64,000 bases of DNA from DASRFR01 sp035651455. GTDB lineage: Bacteria; Acidobacteriota; Terriglobia; Terriglobales; Acidobacteriaceae. Below are positions 7,805 through 17,422 of the stretch, piece by piece (the first letter of the stretch is position 1; every line of letters starts with the position of its first letter). Below the pieces are notes generated by a model. It searched no databases. It saw only the letters and a list, made by a program, of their open reading frames with translations, and was not told where the DNA came from. The translations under genes and the position numbers were made by a program. Where the stretch lies: positions 1 to 64,000 of the forward strand of contig DASRFR010000054.1 of assembly GCA_035651455.1 (NCBI GenBank), in the 5' to 3' direction.

Positions 7805-9100
7805 ATGAAGCACCTGCGGAACTGGTCGGCGTTTGCAATCTTCATCTTTGCCGTCTCGGCGAGCCTAGCTCGCGCGCAACAACCACAGCCCATGGCTCCC
7901 CACAGTGTTGACCTGAAGGCTGTTGACGGTACCCTGTTGAAGGCGACTTTTTTCCCCTCTGCGAAGCGTGGCCCCGGTGCGCTGCTCTTCCATCAGAGCA
8001 ACCGCAGACGCACATCCTGGGACGACGTGGCCCAGCAGCTGGCAGGCTCTGGCATCAACACCCTCACAATCGATGAGCGCGGTTACGGCGAAAGCGGCGG
8101 CAAAAAGGCGGAAAGGGAGCAATATCACGACAGCGATCTAGATGTTGCTTTCGAAGGTCTGGTGTCACAGCCAGGCGTGCAGCGGGATGTAATTGGCGCT
8201 GGAGGGGCCGGATGGCTGGGCGTTGACGACTCCGTACAAACGGCGCGTCGTCATTCCGCCGAAGTCAAATCACTGGTGCTAATCTCGGGAGAAACGTTAC
8301 TGCCCCAACTACGATTCCTACGGCAGGCGTCGCAATTGCCCGGGCTGTTCGTCGTGTCTGACGATGATGAATATCCACCGACGGTCGAAGCCATGGAATG
8401 GCTCTACGACTGTTCCGCGAGCCCCCAAAAACAGCTCATCCATTACATTGGACCGAAAGCGCCGTGGCTCTGGTATGAGACCTCTGACGCGAGCAGAGTC
8501 CCTCCGGCCGGGAGTCATGGAACTGATTTGTTCAAGCGCCATGCGGAGCTATCCGCCACCATTGTCCACTGGTTTGTCACCACGCTGATCAAAACACCGG
8601 GCCGCGCGGCCGCCGACACCGTGGCATCTGCGGCAATCCTCAACCAAATCGAAATGCCCGGCGGGGTCGCCCGGGCCAGAGGACAACTACTGGAAGCCCG
8701 GCGCAAGGACCCCAAAATGCAGTTGTGGCCAGAAGTTAACGTGGACATCATCGGCGAGGATCACATGCGCGAAGCTGATGCCGAGAAGAAAGCCGGCCAT
8801 GTACGCACGGCCGAAAGGGAAATGAAAGTCGCGATTGAGGTGTTCAAGCTCAATCTCCTCGCTTATCCGGACTCAGCCGACGCGCACTACAATCTGGCCG
8901 ATTCGTACTTACGAGTCGGAGAGAAGGCGCTGGCGCGCCAGTATGCCGAGAAGGCACTAGGCATGATCGATTCTCACATCACGCCATTGTCGTCGTGGTC
9001 CAACACCGAACCGCGTCGAGCTGAAATACGTAGTGCTGTGGAGGATCTGCTCAAGAAGCTCCATACGACTGCAGTAACTACTTCAAGGCGCGTCCGATGA
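7805..9100 (+). CDS. Exported alpha/beta-hydrolase-like protein with TPR tail
   Basis: Predicted 431 residues. Start ATG 7805 is chosen for GAGGAGG just upstream and because it begins a clear signal peptide (about 1-24, ending ARAQQ). The alpha/beta-hydrolase core spans about 35-285, with the strand and oxyanion region GALLFHQSN, TLTIDERGYGESGG, and the late acid/His regions near VVSDDDEYPP and GSHGTDLF. At the nucleophile elbow, where GxSxG is expected, the sequence is GAGGAG (131-136), so the serine is absent. The C-terminal part (about 325-400) is TPR-like (DSADAHYNLADSYLRVGE). It may be non-catalytic or use another residue. Second gene of the BlaI-controlled pair. Confidence 0.75.
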   Translation: MKHLRNWSAFAIFIFAVSASLARAQQPQPMAPHSVDLKAVDGTLLKATFFPSAKRGPGALLFHQSNRRRTSWDDVAQQLAGSGINTLTIDERGYGESGGKKAEREQYHDSDLDVAFEGLVSQPGVQRDVIGAGGAGWLGVDDSVQTARRHSAEVKSLVLISGETLLPQLRFLRQASQLPGLFVVSDDDEYPPTVEAMEWLYDCSASPQKQLIHYIGPKAPWLWYETSDASRVPPAGSHGTDLFKRHAELSATIVHWFVTTLIKTPGRAAADTVASAAILNQIEMPGGVARARGQLLEARRKDPKMQLWPEVNVDIIGEDHMREADAEKKAGHVRTAEREMKVAIEVFKLNLLAYPDSADAHYNLADSYLRVGEKALARQYAEKALGMIDSHITPLSSWSNTEPRRAEIRSAVEDLLKKLHTTAVTTSRRVR

Positions 9101-9187
9101 GAATCAACTCGAGGCACGGCCGCCTGTAGCGTTATCCGCAAATCACCTGAGTGTCAGCGGCGCACGACGTGGCGGAGTGAACTTGCA

Positions 9188-9928
9188 TTACAAAGACCTC
9201 AGATCACCCACCATCCAGGCAGCCCCCGCAATAAGGAAGGTCAGCACAAGTTCGGACCAGTTGAAATGCGCCTTTGGGTGAGCAATCAGGCGCGGCACCC
9301 AGACTAAAACGCCAAACAATATCAGCATGAGTGTCATCACGCGTATCGCAAGGCGCGCCTGACGATTGGTGAGGATGGCAAACCCCGCGAGTGAAAACGC
9401 GATGGTCGTGAATATTGCCCAAAACGTCTGGTTGGGTGCAATCCACCTTGGAACCAAGTCAGCCGTAAGACGAAGATAAAATATTTGAGCCAACGCAAAT
9501 GAAATCGTGCACAGGCCGAATCCAATGCGCGCCACTTTGCCGACGGTTACGGCCGTTGCCGTATTCACCTCGGTCGCAGCGTACAGAGCGCTTGAGCCGC
9601 AGAGTAAAGAAACCTGTTCGAAGAAGCTCCCGTATGAGCCATAAGTGGCAGGCGCGGTGATTACGCCTGGGATGCAGGCCAGCGAGAAGCACAAATACAC
9701 GACACACAGTGCGATGGAGGCCCAGTGCGCGGTCCGAGGGTACTGCATAGCGATGCCACCGGCGATTTGAGTCACCATTAAAAACGCGCCGGTGATCGTG
9801 CCGAATGGCAGGCTCCAGATGTGGTGTAAGCTTTGCCAAGTCTGAGCGTCGTACCACATCAGCGCAATGACGCCGAACAGCACCGCGGAGACGCCGAAAA
9901 CGATTCGCCCGTACACAGCCATCTTCAT
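9188..9928 (-). CDS. Polytopic membrane protein, unknown function
   Basis: Predicted 246 residues with about seven hydrophobic segments (VFGVSAVLFGVIALMW, ITGAFLMVTQIAGGIA, IALCVVYLCFSLACIPG and more towards the C-terminus). The layout resembles DoxX-like small integral membrane proteins, but I see no diagnostic motif. ATG 9928 is used; an in-frame TTG at 9934 is possible. The ribosome-binding site is weak. It converges with the hydrolase-like gene and has no operon partner. Confidence 0.7.
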   Translation of the reverse strand: MKMAVYGRIVFGVSAVLFGVIALMWYDAQTWQSLHHIWSLPFGTITGAFLMVTQIAGGIAMQYPRTAHWASIALCVVYLCFSLACIPGVITAPATYGSYGSFFEQVSLLCGSSALYAATEVNTATAVTVGKVARIGFGLCTISFALAQIFYLRLTADLVPRWIAPNQTFWAIFTTIAFSLAGFAILTNRQARLAIRVMTLMLILFGVLVWVPRLIAHPKAHFNWSELVLTFLIAGAAWMVGDLRSL

Positions 9929-10129
9929 ATACAAGAGAGTAACGGATGGTCGGCTGCAAGACTATTCGCAGCTCTCCTTCACGAACGTATGGCACTGGCA
10001 ATACCAATTACGTCAGCGACGACATCACGGAATGGCTACTCCGTCACGTCGCACATCTGCCGAGAAGTGGCGGAGCTGCTCAGGCTGCGGCTTTGGCTCT
10101 GGGTATTTGGCCGTACTGGAAGCTTCGTC

Positions 10130-10903
10130 TCATGCAAGCTCAGGAACATAGCAAGGATATTCCCGCTTGGCCGATGCAGGTATTTGGGAGTCCAATTCCA
10201 GCGTCTGCACGGGATTGTTCGCTGTTGTCTGCGCCAGTAGCTGCCCATGCGGCGCGTAGGCAAAACCGCCTCCGCCGAAGCGCGTACCCGCCTTGGCACG
10301 GCCGACTCGGTTCGAACTCACCACGTAAGCGCCGGAAACCAGCGACGCCATGGCACCCGCTAGTTTCCAGGACTCTATGTCCAGTCCTGATGCGCGCGGT
10401 ATGACAACGAGCGCTGCCTGTTGTTTTCCGTAGGCCCGCGCGTGTTCGTTGAACATGGCGTCCGTGCACAAAAGCACACCGACTTTGATCCCCAGTATCT
10501 GCGCCATACGAAAGCCTGAACCATCGCCTGCGTACCAGTTGCTCTCAAACCATCCCGGCTCATTCGGAAAATACTGCTTTCGGTGCAGCGGACGGACGGC
10601 CCCGTTCTCCAGCACAAATGCTTCATTCGCGAGCCGTTTTCCATTCCACACCGGCCGTGAGGAGATGACAGCCGGAAGATCCAGATCGATCAGTCCCTCA
10701 AGTCCCTTTTCATGAGCACGCATACTGACGTGCGCTTCGTCTTCTGAAAAGACCTCATTCTCCGCAATCCAGGAGCCGAAAGGCAATTCATTGGTGATCA
10801 GGATATCGGGATCCGTGGCACTGACAGAGTCTTTCAATTCGACCCATTGTGGACTATCGGTCGACAGTGCCTCGGGCCATTCCACAAAAGCGATGCGCAA
10901 CAT
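10130..10903 (-). CDS. Carbon-nitrogen hydrolase (nitrilase superfamily)
   Basis: Predicted 257-residue cytosolic amidase-type enzyme. The catalytic Glu-Lys-Cys triad is visible: E39 in TNELPFGSW, K109 in LHRKQYFP and C146 in GVLLCTDAMF, with NEHARAYGKQQAALVVIPRA after the nucleophile strand as in the family. Length is normal for a single-domain member. The substrate cannot be deduced: the cysteine motif LLCTD differs from the CYD of omega-amidases and the CWE of nitrilases. Stand-alone gene; ATG 10903 begins a typical first strand (MLRIAFVEW). Confidence 0.85.
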   Translation of the reverse strand: MLRIAFVEWPEALSTDSPQWVELKDSVSATDPDILITNELPFGSWIAENEVFSEDEAHVSMRAHEKGLEGLIDLDLPAVISSRPVWNGKRLANEAFVLENGAVRPLHRKQYFPNEPGWFESNWYAGDGSGFRMAQILGIKVGVLLCTDAMFNEHARAYGKQQAALVVIPRASGLDIESWKLAGAMASLVSGAYVVSSNRVGRAKAGTRFGGGGFAYAPHGQLLAQTTANNPVQTLELDSQIPASAKREYPCYVPELA

Positions 10904-11454
10904 TGTTAGCAGATTTTAATACTGATTTCGCGCCGCTGGTACCATATCGGATTGAATCCACGGACCATGGACGTTTGCGGACCTCTCACCCGGATCCTGA
11001 TTAGCCGCGTATCCTTCCATGACCAGCAATTACTCTGGCGCGTTGCTGTAGATCACGTGCCCTTGGTGATCGCAGTCGTTCCTTTCTCCCGGCTGCACGG
11101 GCGTCGGTTTTCGGGCTACGACCCGCCCCATTCCAGACATGTCGCCTTTTAGAAACGTTTGCCTTCACTGAGGCGCAGCGCTTGGGAATGGGCTATCCAA
11201 TCATCGGGTCCGACTTTTCCTTGGCTCAAAGGAGAATTCGCCGCCCACACGCGCAACTCTGCTTTGCGACGGACCGGTGGTGCTCTCTCACAGACCCGCG
11301 CCTCAACGACGAGGGTCGACTGCAGATAGGCGTTCCTGACGCACTCTTTTTTCCCGCTGCCAAGCAGAAATTGCGCGAGGGCTGCCGTTCAAGACCGTAT
11401 GTTGAAGTCGAATCAGCGACAAGAACCGGCACTCCGCGTGCTACCAATTTGTGC
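10904..11454. other. Intergenic stretch, no gene recognised
   Basis: About 550 bases between the nitrilase-type gene and the lipoprotein gene. Short frames on the + strand lack ribosome-binding sites and family motifs. It may be degraded coding sequence, but I see no preserved motif. Confidence 0.4.
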
Positions 11455-12258
11455 ATGAGATGGAAAAGGGGGCTCTCGACTTTGAGTGTTGCAGGATTGG
11501 CTCTGTGTGCATGCACTGCGGGTCAGCAGTCACCCCCAACATCGAATTTCCAGCCGCAGCTCAGTTTGATCGTCCAGCGTCTACAAGAGGCACAGCTGCA
11601 AAACAGAGCTGACAAGTGGTATCAAGTGACTCGGGAATACCGGCTACTCGACACGCGCAGCTCACGCGTGAGTTCCGACGTCATTGCGCAGGTCGAGTAT
11701 CTTCCTCCGGGGCCTAAAACATACGTCATTCAGTCACGCAGCGGCAGTGGCCGGGGTGAGCAGGTCGTGAAACGAGTTCTGGACCAAGAGACAGAAATGA
11801 GCAGGCGCAACTCCCAATGGTCATCGGCTGCTCTAAACGATGCGAATTACAATTTCACATATCTTGGAGAAGCTGCGATAGATGGAAAAGCATGTCATGT
11901 CCTCGGACTCCAGCCGAAACGCCGGGAACGAGAGTTGATCATCGGACGAGCCTGGGTGGACAAGAACACGTTCCTGGTTCGGCGTATCGAAGGCGAAATG
12001 GCGAAGACACCATCCTGGCTCATAAAGAGCGTTCACCTGAGACTTGACTTTGCGGAGTTTTCCGGCATATGGCTGCAAACGGATTTGCAAGCGGTTGCCG
12101 ACGTACGCTTCGTGGGCAGCCAAACTCTTGATTCGAAAACGCTCGATTATCAGATTACAAATGAAGTTGCAACCCACACCACGCCAGGGCATTTTCTGCC
12201 CCGCAAGCGAGCCGTACCCGCCGAATTACTCCTCGGGCCAGGCGCTGCACGACCGTGA
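11455..12258 (+). CDS. Putative lipoprotein, LolA/outer-membrane sorting-like fold
   Basis: Predicted 267 residues from ATG 11455. This start gives a lipoprotein signal: RWKRG, a hydrophobic core, and cysteine C18 in LALCAC as the probable lipidation residue. The mature part has alternating beta strands and short Tyr/Arg-rich turns (YQVTREYRLLD, TYVIQSRSGSG, ELIIGRAWVDKNTFLVRRIEGE), as in LolA/LolB or MucB-like half-barrels that carry a 'WVDKNTFLVRRIEGE'-like strand pair. A frame upstream of 11455 is open but has no start signal. The cargo is unknown. It stands alone between two intergenic stretches. Confidence 0.65.
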   Translation: MRWKRGLSTLSVAGLALCACTAGQQSPPTSNFQPQLSLIVQRLQEAQLQNRADKWYQVTREYRLLDTRSSRVSSDVIAQVEYLPPGPKTYVIQSRSGSGRGEQVVKRVLDQETEMSRRNSQWSSAALNDANYNFTYLGEAAIDGKACHVLGLQPKRRERELIIGRAWVDKNTFLVRRIEGEMAKTPSWLIKSVHLRLDFAEFSGIWLQTDLQAVADVRFVGSQTLDSKTLDYQITNEVATHTTPGHFLPRKRAVPAELLLGPGAARP

Positions 12259-12433
12259 TCATCATCATAGGATAGAGGGCAGGAAATCGTTTTAAAGAGC
12301 ACAGATGGCCCGCCTGCGCCGCCATCGGCAACCGTTTGGACTCGAGGTACATCTCACCCCCATCGCGTTTCGCCAGCTCCCCCTTGAAACTTGAGCCGCA
12401 GGATATTCTCCGAAAGTTGAGGAGTTAGGAATT

Positions 12434-14278
12434 ATGTTACTGAAATATTGGTGCGTGCTCCGGATTGCGATTTTGACACTGATTGCGACTGCAATCCCTG
12501 CGTTCGCCTCGGTCCAGACGAGCTGCACTCCGGGTCCGATTAACCCATCTGTAACCGTTTGCTCGCCGACCACCAATAGCATTGTTCCGACACCTACTCA
12601 CGTTACGGCGAGCACCACAGATTCAAATCAGGTCACCACCCTGCAGATTTACGTCGACAATGCACTCGTCTTTCAGACAAACGCTGCCACGCTCGATACC
12701 TACATAAATTTGTCTCGCGGTAGCCATTTGGTCACCGTGCAGGCCTGGGACAGCACGGGAGCTACTTTTAAAACTGATGTGCCCAACGTCTCCATGATGC
12801 CGCCTTGCAATCTGAATCAAAACAATCAATCCATAACCATCTGCACTCCGGGGACGTCCTCGGTCGTTAGTCTGCCAGTGCATTTCGTCGCCGGCACTAC
12901 CGACTCTAGTCCTGTGCAAAGCATAACGATTCTTGAAAATGGCAAGCGGTTATATCAAACAAATTCCCAGACTCTGGACGCGTATCTGACCTCGCTCAGG
13001 TCGGGGAAGCATACCCTCACGCTAAGCGCAACTGACCAGAACGGCGCCTCTTTCAGTACGACACGATCCTTTACTGTGACCACAAATTCCGGACTCACTA
13101 ATCTCCGCCACATCATTTTCATGGTCCAGGAGAACCGAAGTTTTGATAACTATTTCGGCCGGCTAGGCCAGTACCGCGTATCCAAAGGATTTCCCAATAG
13201 TATCGACGGCGTCCCTCTAAACGCCGCATTGCCAAATACGCTCGGGCAGTTGGTACACCCCTTCCACTTCAAGACAGTGTGCACGGAGAACCTGAGTCCA
13301 GCCTGGAATGAAACTCACACCGACGTCGATGGCGGCAAAATGGATGGATTTTTGCAGACCAGCACGTCGGTGCCCTCGACCATTGATCCCACCGGCACGC
13401 GTGCCATCGGCTACTACGATCAAACGGAGTTGCCTTACTACTACGAGTTGGCGACACAATTCGCTACCAGCGACAGGTTCTTCTCCTCCGTGCAGTCAAA
13501 TACGAATCCCAATCGCATGTACCTGTTCGCTGCGACTTCGTTTGGACATATCTATGCTGACCCTCCTCCTGAAGGAGGCTGGACACAGCCGACAATCTTC
13601 GACAACATGGACGCGGCGGGAGTCTCCTGGCGTTATTACTATCAGGACAATGGATCGTATCTGCCACAGTGGTCCACATATTTAAGAGATGCAGATAAGA
13701 TGTTCCCAATTTCCCAGTACTACACGGACCTGCAGAGCGAAGCCACTTTGCCTTCCGTGCTTTTCATTGAGCGCGCCGGACCCTCAGGATTGGACGAACA
13801 CCCCGGCAACAACATTCAGCTTGGAGCAGCAGATGTGGCCGGAATCATTAACGCTTTGCTGACAAGTCCATCGTGGGGATCTTCGGCTTTTATCCTCACC
13901 TACGATGAAGCTGGCGGTTCTTACGACCACGTGATTCCGCCCAGTTTGATGAAGCCAGACAACATTGCGCCGATGCTGGGCTCTCAGGACAAGTATGGAG
14001 ATTTTGCCCATGGTTCGTTTCGCATCCCCATCACTGTGGTTTCCCCATGGGTGCGCCCACACTACGTCTCTCACACCTGGCGTGACCTTACTTCGATCCT
14101 GCGCCTCATCGAGGTCCGGTTTACTGTGCCCGCGCTCTCGGCGCGAGATGCTGCGGCTGACGACATGATGGAGTTCTTCGACTTTTCAAATGCCTATTGG
14201 CTGACTCCGCCGCCGCTCCCCATTCAACCGACAAACGGGGTTTGTGATTACACCAAGGAGAAAGCGCCAGGGTTCTAG
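12434..14278 (+). CDS. Secreted phosphoesterase (AcpA/phospholipase C type) with Ig-like domains
   Basis: Predicted 614 residues. Signal peptide about 1-26 (ending AFA). Two repeated Ig-like modules follow, about 30-115 and 122-215; both contain a pattern like VTASTTDSNQVTTLQIYVDN / VAGTTDSSPVQSITILENG, so they arose by duplication. The catalytic domain (about 223-600) opens with the family signature HIIFMVQENRSFDNYFG (226-242), where Glu/Asn bind metal, and contains ILTYDEAGGSYDHVIPP and RIPITVVSPWVRPHYVSHT, typical of acid phosphatase AcpA and PlcC-like enzymes. It is expected to hydrolyse phosphomono- or phosphodiesters outside the cytoplasm. GTTGAGGAGTT lies before the ATG. No linked genes. 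Confidence 0.9.
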   Translation: MLLKYWCVLRIAILTLIATAIPAFASVQTSCTPGPINPSVTVCSPTTNSIVPTPTHVTASTTDSNQVTTLQIYVDNALVFQTNAATLDTYINLSRGSHLVTVQAWDSTGATFKTDVPNVSMMPPCNLNQNNQSITICTPGTSSVVSLPVHFVAGTTDSSPVQSITILENGKRLYQTNSQTLDAYLTSLRSGKHTLTLSATDQNGASFSTTRSFTVTTNSGLTNLRHIIFMVQENRSFDNYFGRLGQYRVSKGFPNSIDGVPLNAALPNTLGQLVHPFHFKTVCTENLSPAWNETHTDVDGGKMDGFLQTSTSVPSTIDPTGTRAIGYYDQTELPYYYELATQFATSDRFFSSVQSNTNPNRMYLFAATSFGHIYADPPPEGGWTQPTIFDNMDAAGVSWRYYYQDNGSYLPQWSTYLRDADKMFPISQYYTDLQSEATLPSVLFIERAGPSGLDEHPGNNIQLGAADVAGIINALLTSPSWGSSAFILTYDEAGGSYDHVIPPSLMKPDNIAPMLGSQDKYGDFAHGSFRIPITVVSPWVRPHYVSHTWRDLTSILRLIEVRFTVPALSARDAAADDMMEFFDFSNAYWLTPPPLPIQPTNGVCDYTKEKAPGF

Positions 14279-14556
14279 AGCGGCCTGCCCAGAATTCAGG
14301 GTTCAGCAGGGCTGTTCAGCGCGCGACGTTCACCCGCCCTTTGCAGTGACGGGCAACGTGCTTGCTGCTTGTCGCACCCGAAGCAGTTCTTTTCAACCTC
14401 GTGCAAGGATCTCCCGGAACTTGCTAAAACGGTGCGGTGATTTTTATGCGTTGAAACTGGTTCGTTGGGTGTATGCTTCGTCCAGATTAGAACCCATTAT
14501 GGCAACGAGAGGGGCTGCCGTAGGGGCCTACAAAATTCATTTTTGGTGGCCTTCTC

Positions 14557-14649
14557 GTGTCGCAGTGGATGTTTATTATTGCTCTCGTCGTTCTGCTTGT
14601 CTTGCTAGTCAGCGTTGCCATCATGTTCGCGGGCCTGGATAAGCGTTGA
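14557..14649 (+). CDS. Candidate 30-residue single-span membrane protein
   Basis: GTG start at 14557 (ATG 14569 is an alternative), TGA at 14647-14649. The peptide begins MSQWMFII and is almost wholly one hydrophobic helix (ALVVLLVLLVSVAIMF) ending GLDKR, positive inside by rule. GGTGG lies 8 bases upstream and the codons are ordinary. A possible TTGAAA/TATGCT pair is upstream near 14451. Small single-span proteins often accompany membrane complexes, but no partner is visible. The frame could be chance in an otherwise empty stretch (14279-14708), where I see nothing else. Confidence 0.35.
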   Translation: MSQWMFIIALVVLLVLLVSVAIMFAGLDKR

Positions 14650-14708
14650 CTGTCTATCGCGTTTCGCGCCGTGAAGAGCCGGCCTCATCGCTTCGCAGAT
14701 TTAGAAAC

Positions 14709-16721
14709 TCACCAAATCCTGCACGGCTCCGGCCTTACCATGGCGTCGGCCTGCTTGCATCCATATGCCTTTTGGAAAGTTGGCATGTTGCTGACCACCC
14801 CGTTTACCCGCCATTTGCCTGGGGAATGCGGATCGTCGCGCGCCAGTTCTCGTGCTTTCTGCTCCGTGACGTTCATGCATCGCCACTGCGCCCAGCCGAG
14901 AAAGAAACGCTGATCTGCCGTGTAGCCGTCGGCCGCCTGCGATGAATGCGGCTCGGCGTCAAACGCCATGTGCGCAAGTTGGAGGCCACCGTTGTCAGCG
15001 ATGTTTTCGCCCAGCGTCAGTTCCCCATTTACTTTCAATTCGTCGATGGCCGGATATGCCGAATATTGCCGCACGAAGCATGCTGCGCGTTCGTTGTAAT
15101 GCCGCGCATCTTCCCTCGTCCACCAGTTGCGCATGTTGCCCTCGCCGTCAAATTGGTGGCCCTTGTCGTCGAAGGCGTGACTCATCTCATGGCCCATCAC
15201 CGCTCCCGCCAATCCAAAATTCACGGCGTCATCCATGTGTGGATCAAAAAACGGCGGCTGCAGAATCCCTGCAGTGAAAACAATCACGTTCAACGGATTG
15301 TCGTGATATCCTTCCACCCCCTGAACCGACTCGTAGAATTCGCCTCGGTCCAGCGGTTTCCCGATTTTCGCGATCTGTCGTTGGAATTCAAATTCCTGTC
15401 CGCGTAACGCATTGCCCAGAGCATCCCCCCGTCGGATCTCCAGGTGCGAGTAGTCGCGCCAATGGTCGGGATATCCGATCATGGCCCGCAGCAGTTCCAG
15501 CTTGCGCAACCCTTCCCTCTTGGTCGACGCTTCCATCCAGGTGATTTGCTCCATGTCATCTCGAAATGCCTGCTTGATCCGATTTACCATGTCCAGCACC
15601 TGCCGTTTACTCGATGCCGGAAAGTAGCGCTGCGCGTACTCCTTTCCTACCGCCTCACCTAGATCGCGATTGGTCAGATCGGTGCACTGCTTGGTCCGCG
15701 ATGCTTGCTCCCTCACGCCGCCCAGCGTGCGCTGATAAAAATCATATTCGGCATCGCGGAAGCGACTCGGCATTGCCGGTGTCGCCGCCCGTACGAGTTC
15801 CCATCGCAGATAGCTCTTCCATGCCGCAATAGGCATGGTCTTCATCAACTCACCAATCGCCTGCACGTATTTCGGAACGGCAACATTCATATCGGCGCTC
15901 GGCACAAATCCGATTGCGGAAAAGTATTGCTTCCATGGAAATTCGGGCGCCATTGTCGCCAAATCGCGCAACTGCATGAGGTGGTACCAGGCTTTTCTGT
16001 CGCGCCGTTCGACAGGACCGAGTTCAGCTCGCGCCAGTACAGTCTCAATCTTGATTACGTCCTCGGCTTCCGCCTTCGCCCGCTCGGTCGTTTCGCCTAG
16101 CAACCCGAATTCCCTTTCCAAATGTGCCCGGTACTCTGCGCGCATCTTGACCATGTCGGCGCTTTGGGACGTGTAGTGTTCCGGTGCAGGCAGGTTTAAT
16201 CCGCTCTGGTCGAGATATGCGATGACCTTAGTGGCATCCTCCAGTTTCTGATCCGCGCCCATCGAGAACAAAGCCGAGGCGCCAATCTTGTGCAGCCGAG
16301 CAACTTCATTCGCCAGTTGTTCGGGATTTTTCATCGCATCAATCCTCGCCAGATCCCCCTCCAATGGCTGTAGCCCCTTTTCTTCAATCGTTTTCTCATC
16401 CAAGCAGGAGGCGAAATAATCCCCGATCTTCCGCTCCCTATTGGTTTGCGGTGCGCTGGCTGCCCGTGCCAGAATCTCGCCGACTCGCTTTTGGTTTATC
16501 TCTCGCATTTGCTGGAATACGGCGGAGTAGGAGCGGTCCGGGGCAATTGGATTCTTCTTGAGCCACCCGCCGCACGCATACCGATAGAAGTCCCCGCAGG
16601 GATCGGCGCTTTTGTCCACCGCGCCAATGTCGAATTTCAGCTTATCGCTGCTTTGTGCACAGCACGCAATGGATATTGATGTGACCGAGATCAGGAGCAG
16701 GACGATTGGAGCAATTCTCAT
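14709..16721 (-). CDS. M13-family zinc endopeptidase (neprilysin/PepO-like)
   Basis: Predicted 670-residue exported metallopeptidase. Signal peptide about 1-22 (lipid or Ala-type cleavage near ACCAQ). The family entry motif DPCGDFYRYACGGWLKKNPIP-like stretch begins at D40. The M13_N helical lid spans about 40-430 and the catalytic domain about 475-670. The zinc site HEMSH is at 511-515 with the third ligand in ENIADNGG (572-576), and the chain ends in the conserved CRIW (CxxW) tail. Full length for bacterial members. It should cleave peptides up to medium size in the periplasm or outside. Single gene, with no linked transporter. Confidence 0.95.
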   Translation of the reverse strand: MRIAPIVLLLISVTSISIACCAQSSDKLKFDIGAVDKSADPCGDFYRYACGGWLKKNPIAPDRSYSAVFQQMREINQKRVGEILARAASAPQTNRERKIGDYFASCLDEKTIEEKGLQPLEGDLARIDAMKNPEQLANEVARLHKIGASALFSMGADQKLEDATKVIAYLDQSGLNLPAPEHYTSQSADMVKMRAEYRAHLEREFGLLGETTERAKAEAEDVIKIETVLARAELGPVERRDRKAWYHLMQLRDLATMAPEFPWKQYFSAIGFVPSADMNVAVPKYVQAIGELMKTMPIAAWKSYLRWELVRAATPAMPSRFRDAEYDFYQRTLGGVREQASRTKQCTDLTNRDLGEAVGKEYAQRYFPASSKRQVLDMVNRIKQAFRDDMEQITWMEASTKREGLRKLELLRAMIGYPDHWRDYSHLEIRRGDALGNALRGQEFEFQRQIAKIGKPLDRGEFYESVQGVEGYHDNPLNVIVFTAGILQPPFFDPHMDDAVNFGLAGAVMGHEMSHAFDDKGHQFDGEGNMRNWWTREDARHYNERAACFVRQYSAYPAIDELKVNGELTLGENIADNGGLQLAHMAFDAEPHSSQAADGYTADQRFFLGWAQWRCMNVTEQKARELARDDPHSPGKWRVNGVVSNMPTFQKAYGCKQADAMVRPEPCRIW

Positions 16722-16816
16722 TCGCCTAGTGTACCTACTGGACCCGCTTGCGGTTGTTCATCACGTTTTCCAGGCCGTCTCGCCGATTCGGGCCTGCGGC
16801 GCAGTTTCGTGGATGA

Positions 16817-17422
16817 TCACCGCTCTTTCAATCCATTCCAAGCCAAGCGATGAAAAACCTCGTCCATTTCCGCGGGCTCTGGTTTCATGCCTTTATCGAT
16901 CCACCATTCAAGCAGTGAAAACAAGCTCCCGGCTAGCGCGTGTGCCTGGGCCGCCCGCCGTGTCCCATCCATCTGCACCCCCGCCCCTCTTAAGCGCTCC
17001 TCAATCGATCGTGCGAAAAATCCTCGTCCCAGCGCCAGAACATCATTCACCTTACCTGAGGTCACCAAGGCCGTGTAAAAGTTACGAGCCTCGCGGACGT
17101 GCGCGAAGAACTCGCGTACCGGCGCCAGGCGCTGGGCGCTCGCACCATTCCGCTTCAGTAGGCTCGCGCACATCTCAAAAAAATCCTCCACATCGCTGAC
17201 AAACAAATCATTCTTGTCTCGATAGTGTGCATAGAAGGTCGAGCGGCCCACGCCGGCGCGATCCAGCACCTCCTGAACGGTGATGTTCTCGAAATGCTTC
17301 TCATGCATCAGAGAGACGAGAGCATCGCCCAGCGCATCACGGGACCGGAGAACTCGCCGGTCCATCTTTGCACCCGACCGGGCAGGCGGCTTAACTGTTT
17401 TTTGGGATCTCTCCACGTTCAC
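16817..17422 (-). CDS. TetR/AcrR-family transcriptional regulator
   Basis: Predicted 201 residues. The N-terminal HTH is clear: LGDALVSLMHEKHFENITVQEVLDRAGVGRSTFYAHYRDKNDLF, the classic TetR helix-turn-helix with the tyrosine near the recognition helix end. The C-terminal ligand-binding helices are of the AcrR/TetR_C type. The GTG at 17422 follows a weak CGGAG; ATG 17365 is an alternative and retains the whole HTH. It is divergent from the membrane-protein gene at 17525, about 100 bases away, so that gene is the likely target. No clear operator palindrome stands out. Confidence 0.9.
   Translation of the reverse strand: MNVERSQKTVKPPARSGAKMDRRVLRSRDALGDALVSLMHEKHFENITVQEVLDRAGVGRSTFYAHYRDKNDLFVSDVEDFFEMCASLLKRNGASAQRLAPVREFFAHVREARNFYTALVTSGKVNDVLALGRGFFARSIEERLRGAGVQMDGTRRAAQAHALAGSLFSLLEWWIDKGMKPEPAEMDEVFHRLAWNGLKER

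Noticed and set aside
10952..11152. Short rightward frame in the intergenic gap
   Set aside because: No start signal or motif; composition fits a non-coding stretch.
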